A stretch of 64,000 nt of DNA from CALARM01 sp036746235 (GTDB lineage Bacteria; Vulcanimicrobiota; SpSt-956; JAKJGF01). Made by a program: the position numbers and the translations under genes. Positions 17,010 through 25,895 of this stretch are shown here, one piece after another. The notes below the pieces were generated by a model. It saw nothing but the letters and a program-made list of their open reading frames with translations, was not told where the DNA came from and ran no database searches. Location of the stretch: positions 7,795 through 71,794 of the forward strand of contig DAIOEN010000010.1 of the NCBI GenBank assembly GCA_036746235.1, in the 5' to 3' direction. The stretch's first letter is position 1; each line of letters opens with the position of its first letter.

Positions 17010-17645
17010 TAATATTTCTACAGAATCTCCGTTTTTTATAAAACCTGCATTTGCTTCATCTATATCTATATGCATTTCCAGGCTGTACTGACTGTTCACC
17101 CTTACGAGAACGCTGTCAAAAATCAGACCTCTGTCACCGGAAGTTTTCACCTTTACATACTGTTTATCAGAAAGTCCGTATCGTGCTGCATCTTCAGGAG
17201 TCATATGTATATGGCGCCATGCACATATTACTCCTTCTTTAATGGTAACAGAGCCTTTCGGACCCACAATAGACATACCGGGACTTCCGGCAGTATCGCC
17301 GGAATCTCTCACAGGAGGTTTTACACCGAGTTCAAAACCGTCTGTCAGAGAAATCTCCACCTGTGTTTTTGATCGTTCAGGCCCCAGGATTCTCACTTTT
17401 GTTTTAACTCCTGCAGGCCCTACAAGTGTTACCATATCTTCTGCAGCGTACTGTCCCGGCTGGGACAGGTCTTTAAATTTTTTCAGTTCATACCCTTCAC
17501 CGAATAAAATATCCAGGTCCTTTCGTGACACATGAATATGTCTGTTAGAAACTCCGACAGAGATTTTATTTTTTCCCGTGTCTTTATGTCCCATGTAATT
17601 TTTCACAACCTCTTCTACAACTGATTGAATAAATTGTGCATCCAT
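17004..17645 (-). CDS. pduL: Phosphate propanoyl/acetyltransferase PduL, BMC cargo
   Basis: The 213-residue protein has two PduL domains with the zinc-ligand histidines in SNRHIHVS and WRHIHMTPEDAARYGL, and the closing MHIDIDEANAGFI. The first 16 residues (QFIQSVVEEVVKNYM) look like an encapsulation helix. It converts acyl-CoA and phosphate to acyl-phosphate and recycles CoA within the shell. It would take acetyl-CoA from the dehydrogenase at 14150. It is the most upstream gene of the minus-strand shell/enzyme run. Confidence 0.95.
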   Translation of the reverse strand: MDAQFIQSVVEEVVKNYMGHKDTGKNKISVGVSNRHIHVSRKDLDILFGEGYELKKFKDLSQPGQYAAEDMVTLVGPAGVKTKVRILGPERSKTQVEISLTDGFELGVKPPVRDSGDTAGSPGMSIVGPKGSVTIKEGVICAWRHIHMTPEDAARYGLSDKQYVKVKTSGDRGLIFDSVLVRVNSQYSLEMHIDIDEANAGFIKNGDSVEILI

Positions 17646-17665
17646 AAAAAAGCCCTCTGAGTTAT

Positions 17666-17693
17666 CGTAACGCGTGACGCGTAAAGCGTGACG
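17666..17693. repeat. Heptanucleotide array, family A (4 units)
   Basis: CGTAACG, CGTGACG, CGTAAAG, CGTGACG followed by CGAGGAT, upstream of pduL. Confidence 0.85.
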
Positions 17694-17797
17694 CGAGGAT
17701 TGTATAAATCTGTTAAAAAGATAATTCTATAAATTTCAGGCTTTTCCTGCTCAGCTTATAACAGGTAAGAAAAATGTATTTTTTTACCACTCATTCA

Positions 17798-18142
17798 TCA
17801 TGAAAAATCTTCGATTTTTTTCAATAAAACCATGGGGTCAAAAGGTTTTTCCAGGTAATCGTCAAAACCGCGTTCTTTTATTTCCGAAAGAGGCATTTTT
17901 TGAGCGCTCATAGCTATAACAGGTACAGTTTCAGAAAAGGTTTTTATTTCCTCTAAAGCTTCATAACCATTAAGGCCGGGCAATGTTAAATCCATAAAAA
18001 TGACATCAGGTTTTTCTTCTTTTGCCATTTTTACTCCTGTAGCGCCATCTTTAGCAACAATCAGGTTATACCCGTCGAGCATGAGGCACATCATTTTCAC
18101 AAGCATAGGTTCATCTTCTACAATCAATATTTTTTTATTCAA
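17798..18142 (-). CDS. Single-domain response regulator (CheY-like receiver)
   Basis: I place the start at the TTG (18142) behind AGGAG. The longer reading begins inside a heptamer array and translates it. The 114-residue product is a lone receiver domain: acidic pair in IVEDEP, phosphoacceptor Asp in VIFMDLTLPGLNG, Ser in IAMSAQ and Lys in YLEKPF. There is no output domain and no histidine kinase nearby, so partners are unknown. It may act by protein contact or as a phosphorelay carrier. Confidence 0.9.
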   Translation of the reverse strand: MNKKILIVEDEPMLVKMMCLMLDGYNLIVAKDGATGVKMAKEEKPDVIFMDLTLPGLNGYEALEEIKTFSETVPVIAMSAQKMPLSEIKERGFDDYLEKPFDPMVLLKKIEDFS

Positions 18143-18165
18143 CAAAATCTCTCCTGAATTTGTAT

Positions 18166-18240
18166 CGTAATGCGTAATGCATAATGCGTGATGCGTGATG
18201 CGTATTTTCACCGGTACCGGGCGACCACAGGGGGTCGCCC
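18166..18240. repeat. Heptanucleotide array plus GC-rich palindrome
   Basis: 18166-18200 holds CGTAATG, CGTAATG, CATAATG, CGTGATG, CGTGATG. At 18219-18240 is a perfect 8-bp inverted repeat, GGGCGACC and GGTCGCCC around six bases, much more GC-rich than its surroundings. Family B-like units (TCACTGC) follow at about 18262. Confidence 0.8.
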
Positions 18241-18275
18241 CTACGACTCACGATTCACCGGTCACTGCTCACTGA

Positions 18276-19190
18276 TTAATATCCCCAGCCTTTAAGTATT
18301 TTCTCGCTGCTGCGCCATTTTTCTTTTACTTTAACAGTAAGTTCAAGATAAACTTTTGTTTTCAGAGTTTCTTCAATAGATTCTCTGGCCATAGAGCCTA
18401 TATTTTTCAGCATAGCTCCTTTTTTACCTATTAAAATACCTTTCTGACTGTCTTTTTCAACATATATAATAGCAGATATAAAAAGAAGTTCACCTTCTTT
18501 TTTTTCTGTAATTTCAGTAACCCTAACTGCTACGGAATAGGGCACTTCCTGATGTGTGACAAGAAGGATTTTTTCTCTTATCAACTCGGAAATAATAAAA
18601 TCTTCTTCCTGATCTCTTATATCTTCAGGAGGATAATAGGCAGGCCCCGGAGACAGTACTTTATATATTTCATTCAGAAGTACATCGCAGTTATCCCCTT
18701 TAAGTGCAGAGAGAGGTATAATTTCTTTAAAAGAGAATTTATCTTTATAATAATCTATTAAAGTCAGGACTTTTGACCTATCTTCAAGAAGATCTACTTT
18801 ATTAAGAAGTAAAAATACAGGTTTTACTTCTTCTTTTCCTGGCATCTTCAGATTGGAAGAAAGCCATCGAAGCACAAATTTATCTTCAGGCCCTGTTTCT
18901 TCTGTCGCATCTACAAGAAGCAAAACAAGATCAACTCCGTCAATAGCTTCTGTGATATGGCGTGACATTCTCTTTCCCAGAAGGTCTTTTCCCCTGTGTA
19001 ATCCCGGTGTATCAATGAAAACAATCTGCATTTTTTCAGTAGTAAGTATGGCTTTGATATTATCTCTCGTAGTCTGAGGCTTTGAAGTAACGATTGATAC
19101 TTTACTTCCTATAAGATTATTTAATAAAGTAGATTTTCCGACATTGGGAAGACCTACGATTGTAAGAAAACCGGATTTAAATTCGTCCAT
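18276..19190 (-). CDS. era: GTPase Era
   Basis: Read from the ATG at 19190, behind AAAGGAA, the product has 304 residues, the usual Era length. G1 is GLPNVGKST, G2 lies in KPQTTRDNI, G3 is DTPGLH, G4 NKVD and G5 SALKG. The C-terminal KH domain has ILIGKKGAMLKNIGSMAR. Era is a 16S rRNA-binding GTPase needed for 30S assembly. It follows the OstA-like gene on the same strand. Confidence 0.97.
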   Translation of the reverse strand: MDEFKSGFLTIVGLPNVGKSTLLNNLIGSKVSIVTSKPQTTRDNIKAILTTEKMQIVFIDTPGLHRGKDLLGKRMSRHITEAIDGVDLVLLLVDATEETGPEDKFVLRWLSSNLKMPGKEEVKPVFLLLNKVDLLEDRSKVLTLIDYYKDKFSFKEIIPLSALKGDNCDVLLNEIYKVLSPGPAYYPPEDIRDQEEDFIISELIREKILLVTHQEVPYSVAVRVTEITEKKEGELLFISAIIYVEKDSQKGILIGKKGAMLKNIGSMARESIEETLKTKVYLELTVKVKEKWRSSEKILKGWGY

Positions 19191-19228
19191 ATAATTCCTT
19201 TCGATAATAAAGTTTAAAGTTATCCTGC

Positions 19229-19253
19229 AGTGGCGAGGCAATGCCTCGCCACT
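19229..19253. repeat. Perfect 11-bp palindrome (REP-like)
   Basis: AGTGGCGAGGC and GCCTCGCCACT around the loop AAT, in the gap between era and the OstA-like gene. It could fold as a strong hairpin in the minus-strand transcript. There is no T-run after it, so it is not a standard terminator. Confidence 0.8.
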
Positions 19254-19266
19254 ACTATAAACTATT

Positions 19267-20103
19267 TCATTCAAGTTTATTCTTATCCACTACAAAATCA
19301 CCTTTCACGTTTCCTTCTCCTTCAACTGTTTCTTCTTTTACGTGCAGGGTCATTTTGTCACATGTCATCCACGAACCGTCATCTCTTTCGAGTTTCACAT
19401 TATTTTCCATCAAAATAGTCTGGGGGTCTTCCGTATAGGTAGCCTTATCACAGGATACATGTTTATCACCCTGGTCTACCCTGACCTTTCCGGAAGCGGT
19501 GCCTTTTCTGGGTTTTTCCCAGAAAAACTCAAGGGAATCACAGTAAAGATTAACAGGACCACCTTTAATAGGCTGATCTCCCTTTTTATTTTTCTCCTGA
19601 ACTATATGAACATTTCCTTCCCATATACCTCTTTTTTCTTCATAATAAACAGTTACCTTATCAGATGTAATGATTGTCCCCGGTCTGGTAAATTTTACAT
19701 TTTTATTTGCATATGCTTCTTTCGTTTTAGAATTATAAACAGCTTCATCAGAGGTAAGAAGGCCATCTTTCTGCTGAATATTTACATTTCCCCAGAAGCG
19801 GAACATTTTCTTATTATCGTCGCCTGAGAGATTGTCAGAAGATATCTGAACACGGGACTTTTCTTCACCGTCCCTGACAGACGAAGAAGGCGGCCCTGCA
19901 GGAGGCGGAGCAGAAGGAACGGCAGGAGGTGTGGCAGGAGGAACTACAGAAGGCGGAGCAGAAGGAACTGCAGAAGGCAGAGCAGAAGGAACTGCAGAAG
20001 GCGGAGCAGACTGTCCCTGAGATAAAGCTATATTCAAAGAAAGAAAAATAATAAAAGCAAGAAAAAAAAATAAACTTAAAAGGTTTTTTCTATATAGATA
20101 CAA
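19267..20103 (-). CDS. LptA/OstA-like periplasmic protein with Pro/Ala/Ser linker
   Basis: The 278-residue protein starts with a signal peptide (LLSLFFFLAFIIFLSLNIALS), then about 50 residues of degenerate PSAxPSAP repeats, then an OstA-type beta-jellyroll (about 85-265) with repeated F.g.v.i.q.dg.l.sdeavyn patterns. OstA/LptA domains carry lipopolysaccharide across the periplasm, so this supports a diderm envelope. The low-complexity linker is unusual for LptA. No lptB or lptC is in view. Confidence 0.8.
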   Translation of the reverse strand: MYLYRKNLLSLFFFLAFIIFLSLNIALSQGQSAPPSAVPSALPSAVPSAPPSVVPPATPPAVPSAPPPAGPPSSSVRDGEEKSRVQISSDNLSGDDNKKMFRFWGNVNIQQKDGLLTSDEAVYNSKTKEAYANKNVKFTRPGTIITSDKVTVYYEEKRGIWEGNVHIVQEKNKKGDQPIKGGPVNLYCDSLEFFWEKPRKGTASGKVRVDQGDKHVSCDKATYTEDPQTILMENNVKLERDDGSWMTCDKMTLHVKEETVEGEGNVKGDFVVDKNKLE

Positions 20104-20631
20104 TAGACTTTACTCCTAACATAATTTCGTGACGCGTGACGCGTGACGCGTGACGCGAGGATTGACCGTAAACAGGAAGAAATTCGATAAGAAATATATA
20201 AATCCTTGCCGGTAATAAATATTCCTCACCTATTTATATGAGAATCGTCACAGGTAACGCGTGACGGGAGGAACGAATTCTCATACTTCGTTGTTAGTAG
20301 AAATTTCTCCTGATTGCACCAGGCCAATTCTTTATAAATTTCTAATTATTTTTTTGCAATTTTTATGCCAAAAAAAATCATCTCCTGAAATTAAGGAATA
20401 AAAATTAAGTACCTCTTCTTCATATATATTTGTTGAACCCGTTACGATTATCAGAATCAGTTATTTAATTCTCATTCCCCGTAGAGATGACCGACACACC
20501 GCAAAATATTCCTTATACAAGGATTAAAGGTGTTAAGAGTGACTAACCCCAGCTTAAGTATTAAATAAGGCAGAAGTTTAAACGACCCTTATTCAAGGAT
20601 AATCTGATAAAATCTCTTCACACTTCACTAT
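20104..20631. other. Long intergenic region, heptamer arrays only
   Basis: About 530 bp without a credible gene. It contains a family A array at 20128-20155 and a second at 20246-20266. The second is bracketed by a perfect 8-bp inverted repeat, ATGAGAAT (20238-20245) and ATTCTCAT (20277-20284). The rest (20290-20620) shows no tRNA or recognised RNA fold; a small RNA cannot be excluded. Confidence 0.6.
20128..20155. repeat. Heptanucleotide array, family A (4 units)
   Basis: Four perfect CGTGACG units followed by CGAGGATTGA. Confidence 0.9.
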
Positions 20632-21981
20632 TCACGACTTTATATATTCCCGTAAATAATCTTCTGCTTTTTTCAATTGAATATCTTCTTTTTCACCGAT
20701 TTTGCTGGAATCCATTTCCACTTTAATATCAGGCTCCAGACCTTTTTTATCTATATTCTTTCTATCAGGTGTCATATAATAAGCAGTAGTAATCTTTATA
20801 GCTCCACCGCCTCTGTCCAGTTCATAGATGGTCTGAACTTTACCTTTTCCAAAGGTTTTTACACCGATAATGACAGCTCTCTTAGAATCCTGAAGTGCTC
20901 CTGCAGTTATCTCAGAGGCACTGGCACTGGATTCATTCACAAGAACTGCCAGAGGTACAGATTTATGTACCGATCCATATGTATTGTAGGCATTTTCCTC
21001 TTTCCTGCTCTTTATATAAACAACTACGGAATTGGGGGGCATAAATTTGCTGCAAACATCGAGGGCTGCAACGACATAGCCTCCTCCGTTATTTCTCAAA
21101 TCCAGGATATATCCTTTTGCGCCGGACTTTTCCAGTTCTTTAAGTGTTTCTTCCAGTTCTTTGTTAGTCTCTTCCCCGAAAACACTTAATTTTATATAAC
21201 CTATTTTATCCTCTGTCATAGAACTTTCCACACTGCTCACATGAATTTTATCCCTTACAATCTCAACATCCAGAAGTGCATCCAGGTCTTTCCTTTTTAT
21301 AAAGAGATGTACAACAGAGCCCCTGGGACCTCTGAGCAGATCTATAACTTCATCAATAGAAAGTCCCTTTGTGGATATACTGTCAATTTTAACGACTATA
21401 TCACCTTTTTTAATACCTGCTCTTTCAGCAGGAGTATTCTTCATAGGTTCAACTACTGTAAGTTGATTTTCATTATTTTTATCAACTTCAATAAGAACTC
21501 CTATGCCATAAAAGTTTCCGCCCTTGAGGGAAGAATTAAACCTTTCATATTCATCTTCATCAAAATAAACTGTATAAGGGTCATTCAAACTGTCAATAAG
21601 TCCGTTTATAGCTGACCTTACAATATTGTCTCTCCCCACTTTTTCTCCGTAAATTTCCAGAATCTGAGAGAGATTTTTACGATAAACACATATCTGAACA
21701 TCAACATTATCATCGTAAGGCAATTCCAGGAGTTTAGATGCTTCGGCAGGAAGGATCTTCTTAAGTTCTTTCATGGAACCGGTCATCATAGATTTCACAT
21801 CTATATCCGATACAAATTCTTTCTTTACCAGATAAAAGATCTCATCTATAGAAGAAAGGGATAATTTCGGACTCTTTTTCTGTTCCTTCTGTTCCTGTGA
21901 TGATGACACATCAAATTTTACCACTGAAAAGAGGAATAAAAAAGTAATAGCCAATATAAAGAAATTTCTTTTTACAAGCAC
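20632..21981 (-). CDS. ctpA: S41-family C-terminal processing peptidase
   Basis: The 449-residue protein starts at GTG with GGGAGGAG upstream. It has an N-terminal hydrophobic export segment, a PDZ domain at about 155-235 (GIGVLIEVD...PAERAGIKKGDIVVKID) and a peptidase core. The catalytic Ser lies in NESSASASEITAG (near 349) and the Lys in GVKTFGKGKVQT (near 374). Members cleave C-termini of periplasmic proteins. It stands alone between two repeat-bearing gaps. Confidence 0.95.
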   Translation of the reverse strand: MLVKRNFFILAITFLFLFSVVKFDVSSSQEQKEQKKSPKLSLSSIDEIFYLVKKEFVSDIDVKSMMTGSMKELKKILPAEASKLLELPYDDNVDVQICVYRKNLSQILEIYGEKVGRDNIVRSAINGLIDSLNDPYTVYFDEDEYERFNSSLKGGNFYGIGVLIEVDKNNENQLTVVEPMKNTPAERAGIKKGDIVVKIDSISTKGLSIDEVIDLLRGPRGSVVHLFIKRKDLDALLDVEIVRDKIHVSSVESSMTEDKIGYIKLSVFGEETNKELEETLKELEKSGAKGYILDLRNNGGGYVVAALDVCSKFMPPNSVVVYIKSRKEENAYNTYGSVHKSVPLAVLVNESSASASEITAGALQDSKRAVIIGVKTFGKGKVQTIYELDRGGGAIKITTAYYMTPDRKNIDKKGLEPDIKVEMDSSKIGEKEDIQLKKAEDYLREYIKS

Positions 21982-22069
21982 TTCACAAAACTCCTCCCAT
22001 AAAACTGGTCGGTTGTTATATTATAATTCATTTTTTAAGAAGGTTCAAGTACTATAATCAGGCATAACA

Positions 22070-22090
22070 CGTCACGCATGACGCCTGACG
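22070..22090. repeat. Heptanucleotide array, family A (3 units)
   Basis: CGTCACG, CATGACG, CCTGACG, then GGAGAAGG, between ctpA and the RNase Z-like gene. Confidence 0.7.
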
Positions 22091-22101
22091 GGAGAAGGCA
22101 T

Positions 22102-23166
22102 TTACCTGTTTTTCCCTGAAATTTTCCCGGGCGACAGATTCCTGAAATGCGATGAAATAACAACTATTACAGGAATAGTCAGTTCTTTTTTTTTCATTAT
22201 AAAAGAAAGTTTTTTATTTATTTCATCCCAGTTATATCTGGAAGATATGTGATATAAGACCAGGCTCTTTACCTGTGCGTCCTGGGCCACATTAATCGCT
22301 TCCTCAAGGGTTGAATGAATATCATATTTTCTCTCTTCATTATCAATAAAGCTTGCCTCATGCATAAGAACTTCTGCGCCCCTTACATCATCAGGACATA
22401 CTGGCATAGAATCTCCTACATAACTTAAAATAATATATTCATAATTCTCAGTAATAAAAGACTTTCCGGCATGATTTAAAATCATTTTAATCTGCTCATC
22501 TGACATATTACGTTTTTTCAATTCTTCAGTTAAATCTTCTCTCCTGAATTCTTTATTTAAGAGACACCTCAGGTGTTCCGTATTAACCTTCTTTTCTTCT
22601 AATTCTTCTAACAGTGGTTCTGTTATTTCTCCGTAGTCTTTAACAAGTCTAACGATTTCTGACTGAGGACATTCCAGAAATTTCTTTTTTAATCTTGATC
22701 TTTTCTCCAGAAGATTATAGCCAAGTGTAAGATGTCCCCTGGCATGATCTGTCGGGAAGCATCTTATAAATCTATTTTTAGCTTCAGAATCAAGATGTAC
22801 TTCATCGTTTTTATCGAGAGGATGCCATGTAAGGTCATAAGTAAGATTATAGCAGCATTTTCTTATATAATCCTTTTGAAGCTCAATAAAATTATCATTT
22901 TTCGGATAATATACTGCCAGAGGTTTTGTCTTATCACCCATGGCAGAATTTCTTGTAAGAACAATACCTGCGAGACCTCCTATATGATCATAGTGGCCAT
23001 GGCTCAAAAAGACATTTTTTATGCCAAAAATCTTATTACCCAGCGTAGTGCTTACGCCTTCCCCTGCATCAAAAAGAAATCTCTCAGCTTTGTAGTAAAA
23101 CCAGGTAGAATACATGGCTTTAGAATAACCTGTTAAATTATCTATAACATCATTGGCAAGACTCAT
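22102..23166 (-). CDS. RNase Z-like metallo-beta-lactamase-fold hydrolase
   Basis: The 354-residue protein has the metal motif SHGHYDHIGG near residue 56, a later His in FPTDHARGH, the Asp in SYVGDS and the closing His in LYHISSRY. The order and the last motif (EASF...H) fit the RNase Z/ELAC group, which removes tRNA 3' trailers. A helical, charged insertion of about 75 residues (about 160-235) separates the two metal-ligand halves, so the exact substrate is uncertain. Confidence 0.8.
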   Translation of the reverse strand: MSLANDVIDNLTGYSKAMYSTWFYYKAERFLFDAGEGVSTTLGNKIFGIKNVFLSHGHYDHIGGLAGIVLTRNSAMGDKTKPLAVYYPKNDNFIELQKDYIRKCCYNLTYDLTWHPLDKNDEVHLDSEAKNRFIRCFPTDHARGHLTLGYNLLEKRSRLKKKFLECPQSEIVRLVKDYGEITEPLLEELEEKKVNTEHLRCLLNKEFRREDLTEELKKRNMSDEQIKMILNHAGKSFITENYEYIILSYVGDSMPVCPDDVRGAEVLMHEASFIDNEERKYDIHSTLEEAINVAQDAQVKSLVLYHISSRYNWDEINKKLSFIMKKKELTIPVIVVISSHFRNLSPGKISGKNR

Positions 23167-23169
23167 TTT

Positions 23170-23296
23170 CAGTTATCAGTGAGCAGTGAGCAGTGACCAG
23201 TGACCAGTTATCAGTGACCAGTTATCAGTTATATTACCATACACTGATTACCGTTCACTTCTCACTTTTCACTTTTCACTTTTCACTTTTCACTGA
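23170..23296. repeat. Heptanucleotide array, family B (two blocks)
   Basis: Block 1 (23170-23232) has nine phased units: CAGTTAT, CAGTGAG twice, CAGTGAC twice, CAGTTAT, CAGTGAC, CAGTTAT twice. Block 2 (23255-23296) has TCACTTC, TCACTTT four times and TCACTGA, up to the galE stop. The blocks face opposite ways and could pair. Confidence 0.9.
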
Positions 23297-24277
23297 TTAA
23301 ATTTTCACCATCTTTCTGTGCCAGTTCCAGGCAGTTTCTATTATATTGTAGATATCTTCAAAAGCCGGTTTCCAGCCGAGTTCTTTCTTTGCCCTCTCTG
23401 AACTGGCTATAAGAACAGGCGGATCTCCCGGTCTTCTTTCTATTTCTTTACAGGAAATATCCTTACCTGTTACTTTTCTTGCAACTTCTATTATTTCCTT
23501 CACAGAATTACCTTTTCCTGTACCGAGATTATAAACAGAACTTTCTCCGCCTTCAGATAATTTCTTCAATGCAAGTATATGAGCCTCCGCAAGGTCCAGG
23601 ATGTGTATATAATCCCTTACACATGTTCCGTCTTCCGTTTCATAATCATTGCCGTATATTTTAATATTTTCCCTTACACCTGCCGCAGCATCAAGAACAA
23701 GCGGTATAAGGTGCGTTTCAGGGGAATGATTTTCCCCTATTCTTCCTTTCGGATCTGCTCCTGCTGCATTGAAATATCTCAGAGATATATATTTCAATCC
23801 GTAAGCTCTGGCATAATCCCTGAGAATATGTTCGAAAACAAGTTTCGTATATCCGTAGGTATTTATAGGTTCAGTGGGATGTTCTTCTGTTATCGGAATA
23901 TGAAGGGGATTACCGTAGGTGGCGGCACTGGATGAAAAAATAATCTGCTTCACACTGCATTCTACCATAGCTTTTAAAAGGTTAAGTCCGTTTACCACAT
24001 TTTCATAATAATATTTCTGAGGATTTTCCATAGATTCTCCTACATAGCATTTCGCCGCAAAGTGAACGACACTATCTATGGAATAACGTGTCATAGTATC
24101 TTTCAGACAATCAATATCGGAAAGTTCTCCTTCTACAAACTCCCCTCCCAGGATTGCTTCCCTGTGTCCTTCCGAAAGATTATCATAGGTAACGGTATTA
24201 TAAGCTTTATCCAGTAGTAAACTTACCGTATGAGAGCCTATATATCCTGCTCCTCCTGTTACAAGTATATTTTTCAA
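23297..24277 (-). CDS. galE: UDP-glucose 4-epimerase
   Basis: The start is TTG at 24277 behind GAGGAGA, giving MKNILVTGGAGYIGSHT and 326 residues. Longer readings translate a heptamer array. The NAD loop is GGAGYIGSH. Catalytic Ser lies in FSSSAATYG and the YxxxK pair in YGYTKLVFE. The C-terminal RRPGDPPVLIA is typical of GalE. It interconverts UDP-glucose and UDP-galactose for surface polysaccharide synthesis. Confidence 0.96.
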   Translation of the reverse strand: MKNILVTGGAGYIGSHTVSLLLDKAYNTVTYDNLSEGHREAILGGEFVEGELSDIDCLKDTMTRYSIDSVVHFAAKCYVGESMENPQKYYYENVVNGLNLLKAMVECSVKQIIFSSSAATYGNPLHIPITEEHPTEPINTYGYTKLVFEHILRDYARAYGLKYISLRYFNAAGADPKGRIGENHSPETHLIPLVLDAAAGVRENIKIYGNDYETEDGTCVRDYIHILDLAEAHILALKKLSEGGESSVYNLGTGKGNSVKEIIEVARKVTGKDISCKEIERRPGDPPVLIASSERAKKELGWKPAFEDIYNIIETAWNWHRKMVKI

Positions 24278-24300
24278 ATATATTTCTCCTCTCTGTAAAT

Positions 24301-24372
24301 CGTGACGCGTGACGGGTGACGCGTAAAAATCTCGTCCCCTGTCTATACAATTTCTTTCATTACGCATTACGT
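24301..24372. repeat. Heptanucleotide arrays, family A
   Basis: CGTGACG twice, GGTGACG and CGTAAAA at 24301-24328, then CATTACG twice at 24359-24372, between galE and the radical SAM gene. Confidence 0.8.
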
Positions 24373-24376
24373 TCCC

Positions 24377-25828
24377 TTAAAACGCTTCTCCTCCATGAGC
24401 CATGGAAAACTCCTGTAAAGATTGCATTTTAACTTCTCTTCCCGAATGTTTTATTGTATTTATATATTCACGGGAAAAATTTTTTCTCAGATAATTTGAA
24501 TAGCTATTTATAAAATCAAAGACAGAAAGTTTTATAGAATCGGCTATTGACGATATTTCTTCCCAGACAAATTCAGAACATACTACAGGAGTAAATAATT
24601 CTTCATAATTCTTCCTGAACCTCTCTGTTTGATTTATATCAGATTTACTGTACGAATAATTACTTATTATGGAATAATCTTCATTAATTTCCATTTTATA
24701 TTCTTCCTGTTTTTCCCAGAGCTGTGTTCCCGGATGAACTCCCAGGCGAAACATACTTATATTGTTAGTATAACGAAAAACTTCTTCAAAGGTTTTCTTA
24801 AAAAACTGCAGATTATCTCCCGGAAGACCATAAATCAGATCGACAGTAAAAGGTCTCTTCATAAGCCCCAGTTTGAGAAATTCCTCTCTTTTTATGATTC
24901 TCCTGTTTATATTCTTTAAAGCCACAGGGTTCAAACTCTGTATGCCTATTTCCGAATAGATACCTGCAGACTTGTTTAAAAGGTCAATAAATTCTTCATC
25001 CATAAAATGAATGGATTGAAACATAGTTATAAGTGTACCTTTATTACGATTGTTTATAAACTTTATAATCTCTAAAGCTCTTTTCTTATCAAAATTAACG
25101 GCAGAATCTACAAACATAGAAATACTGGTCATATTTGTCAGCAAATAATCTATTTCTTTTTTAACCCTTTCGAGAGAAAAAAATCGGAGTTTTGTCATAC
25201 CCCAGTGGCAGTAATCACATGAGAAAACACACCCTCTGGTAGTTTCAATCGGGTAAACATATCCTTTTTTTATCTTATATAAACCTGTAAGGTACGGAGA
25301 CGGTATAATATCAAGCTCATTACGTATCTCTTTCGGAGGATTTGATATAACAGAGCCGTCTTTTCTGAATATAATCCCTTTTATCTCCTCCAGGTTACTG
25401 CCGGGATGAACGGCATATCTTATAAGATCGGCAAAAATCTCTTCTCCTTCTCCCCTGACCAGTATATCAATAAAAGGATGGCTGGCAAGTAATTCTTCCG
25501 GCTTATACATAATCTGAGGGCCGCCGAATATTATTTTTATATCAGGGAAGCGCTCTTTTATCATGGAAGACAGAGACAGGATACGCTTCATATTCCATAT
25601 ATAACATCCAAATCCGGCAATTTTAACATCTCTGTCTCTTATAAGATCTGTTATCTCTTTATTCTGCATCTCCTGTTCCGGAACTGATACGGAACAGTTA
25701 AAACATTTAACAGAAATATTTACCGGTAAATTATCTTTCAATACATATGCTTTCAAACAGTAAAGACTGTAAGCGGCATATTCAAGATATATATTTTCCG
25801 CAGAAAATGTTAAAAGTAAAATTTCCAT
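24377..25828 (-). CDS. B12-binding-type radical SAM protein
   Basis: The start is the ATG at 25828 behind GAGGATA, giving 483 residues. The first 140 residues are a B12-binding-like Rossmann domain (FGGPQIMYKPEELL, VRGEGEEIF). The radical SAM cluster motif is RGCVFSCDYCHWG near 198, CxxxCxxC, and later parts (GIQSLNP, IYGLPGDNLQFF) fit the HemN-like half-barrel. Proteins of this layout methylate or modify lipids, antibiotics or other small molecules; the substrate is not predictable here. The last part may be a DUF4080-like tail. Confidence 0.88.
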   Translation of the reverse strand: MEILLLTFSAENIYLEYAAYSLYCLKAYVLKDNLPVNISVKCFNCSVSVPEQEMQNKEITDLIRDRDVKIAGFGCYIWNMKRILSLSSMIKERFPDIKIIFGGPQIMYKPEELLASHPFIDILVRGEGEEIFADLIRYAVHPGSNLEEIKGIIFRKDGSVISNPPKEIRNELDIIPSPYLTGLYKIKKGYVYPIETTRGCVFSCDYCHWGMTKLRFFSLERVKKEIDYLLTNMTSISMFVDSAVNFDKKRALEIIKFINNRNKGTLITMFQSIHFMDEEFIDLLNKSAGIYSEIGIQSLNPVALKNINRRIIKREEFLKLGLMKRPFTVDLIYGLPGDNLQFFKKTFEEVFRYTNNISMFRLGVHPGTQLWEKQEEYKMEINEDYSIISNYSYSKSDINQTERFRKNYEELFTPVVCSEFVWEEISSIADSIKLSVFDFINSYSNYLRKNFSREYINTIKHSGREVKMQSLQEFSMAHGGEAF

Positions 25829-25895
25829 AAATTGAAATATCCTCAGATATTTATATGAAAAGGATGAAGCCTTATGCTTCACTGTCTGTTAATTT

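Noticed and set aside
20290..20620. A structured RNA such as 6S or RNase P RNA in the gap before ctpA
   Set aside because: I could not find the conserved cores of known RNAs; a covariance-model search would decide.
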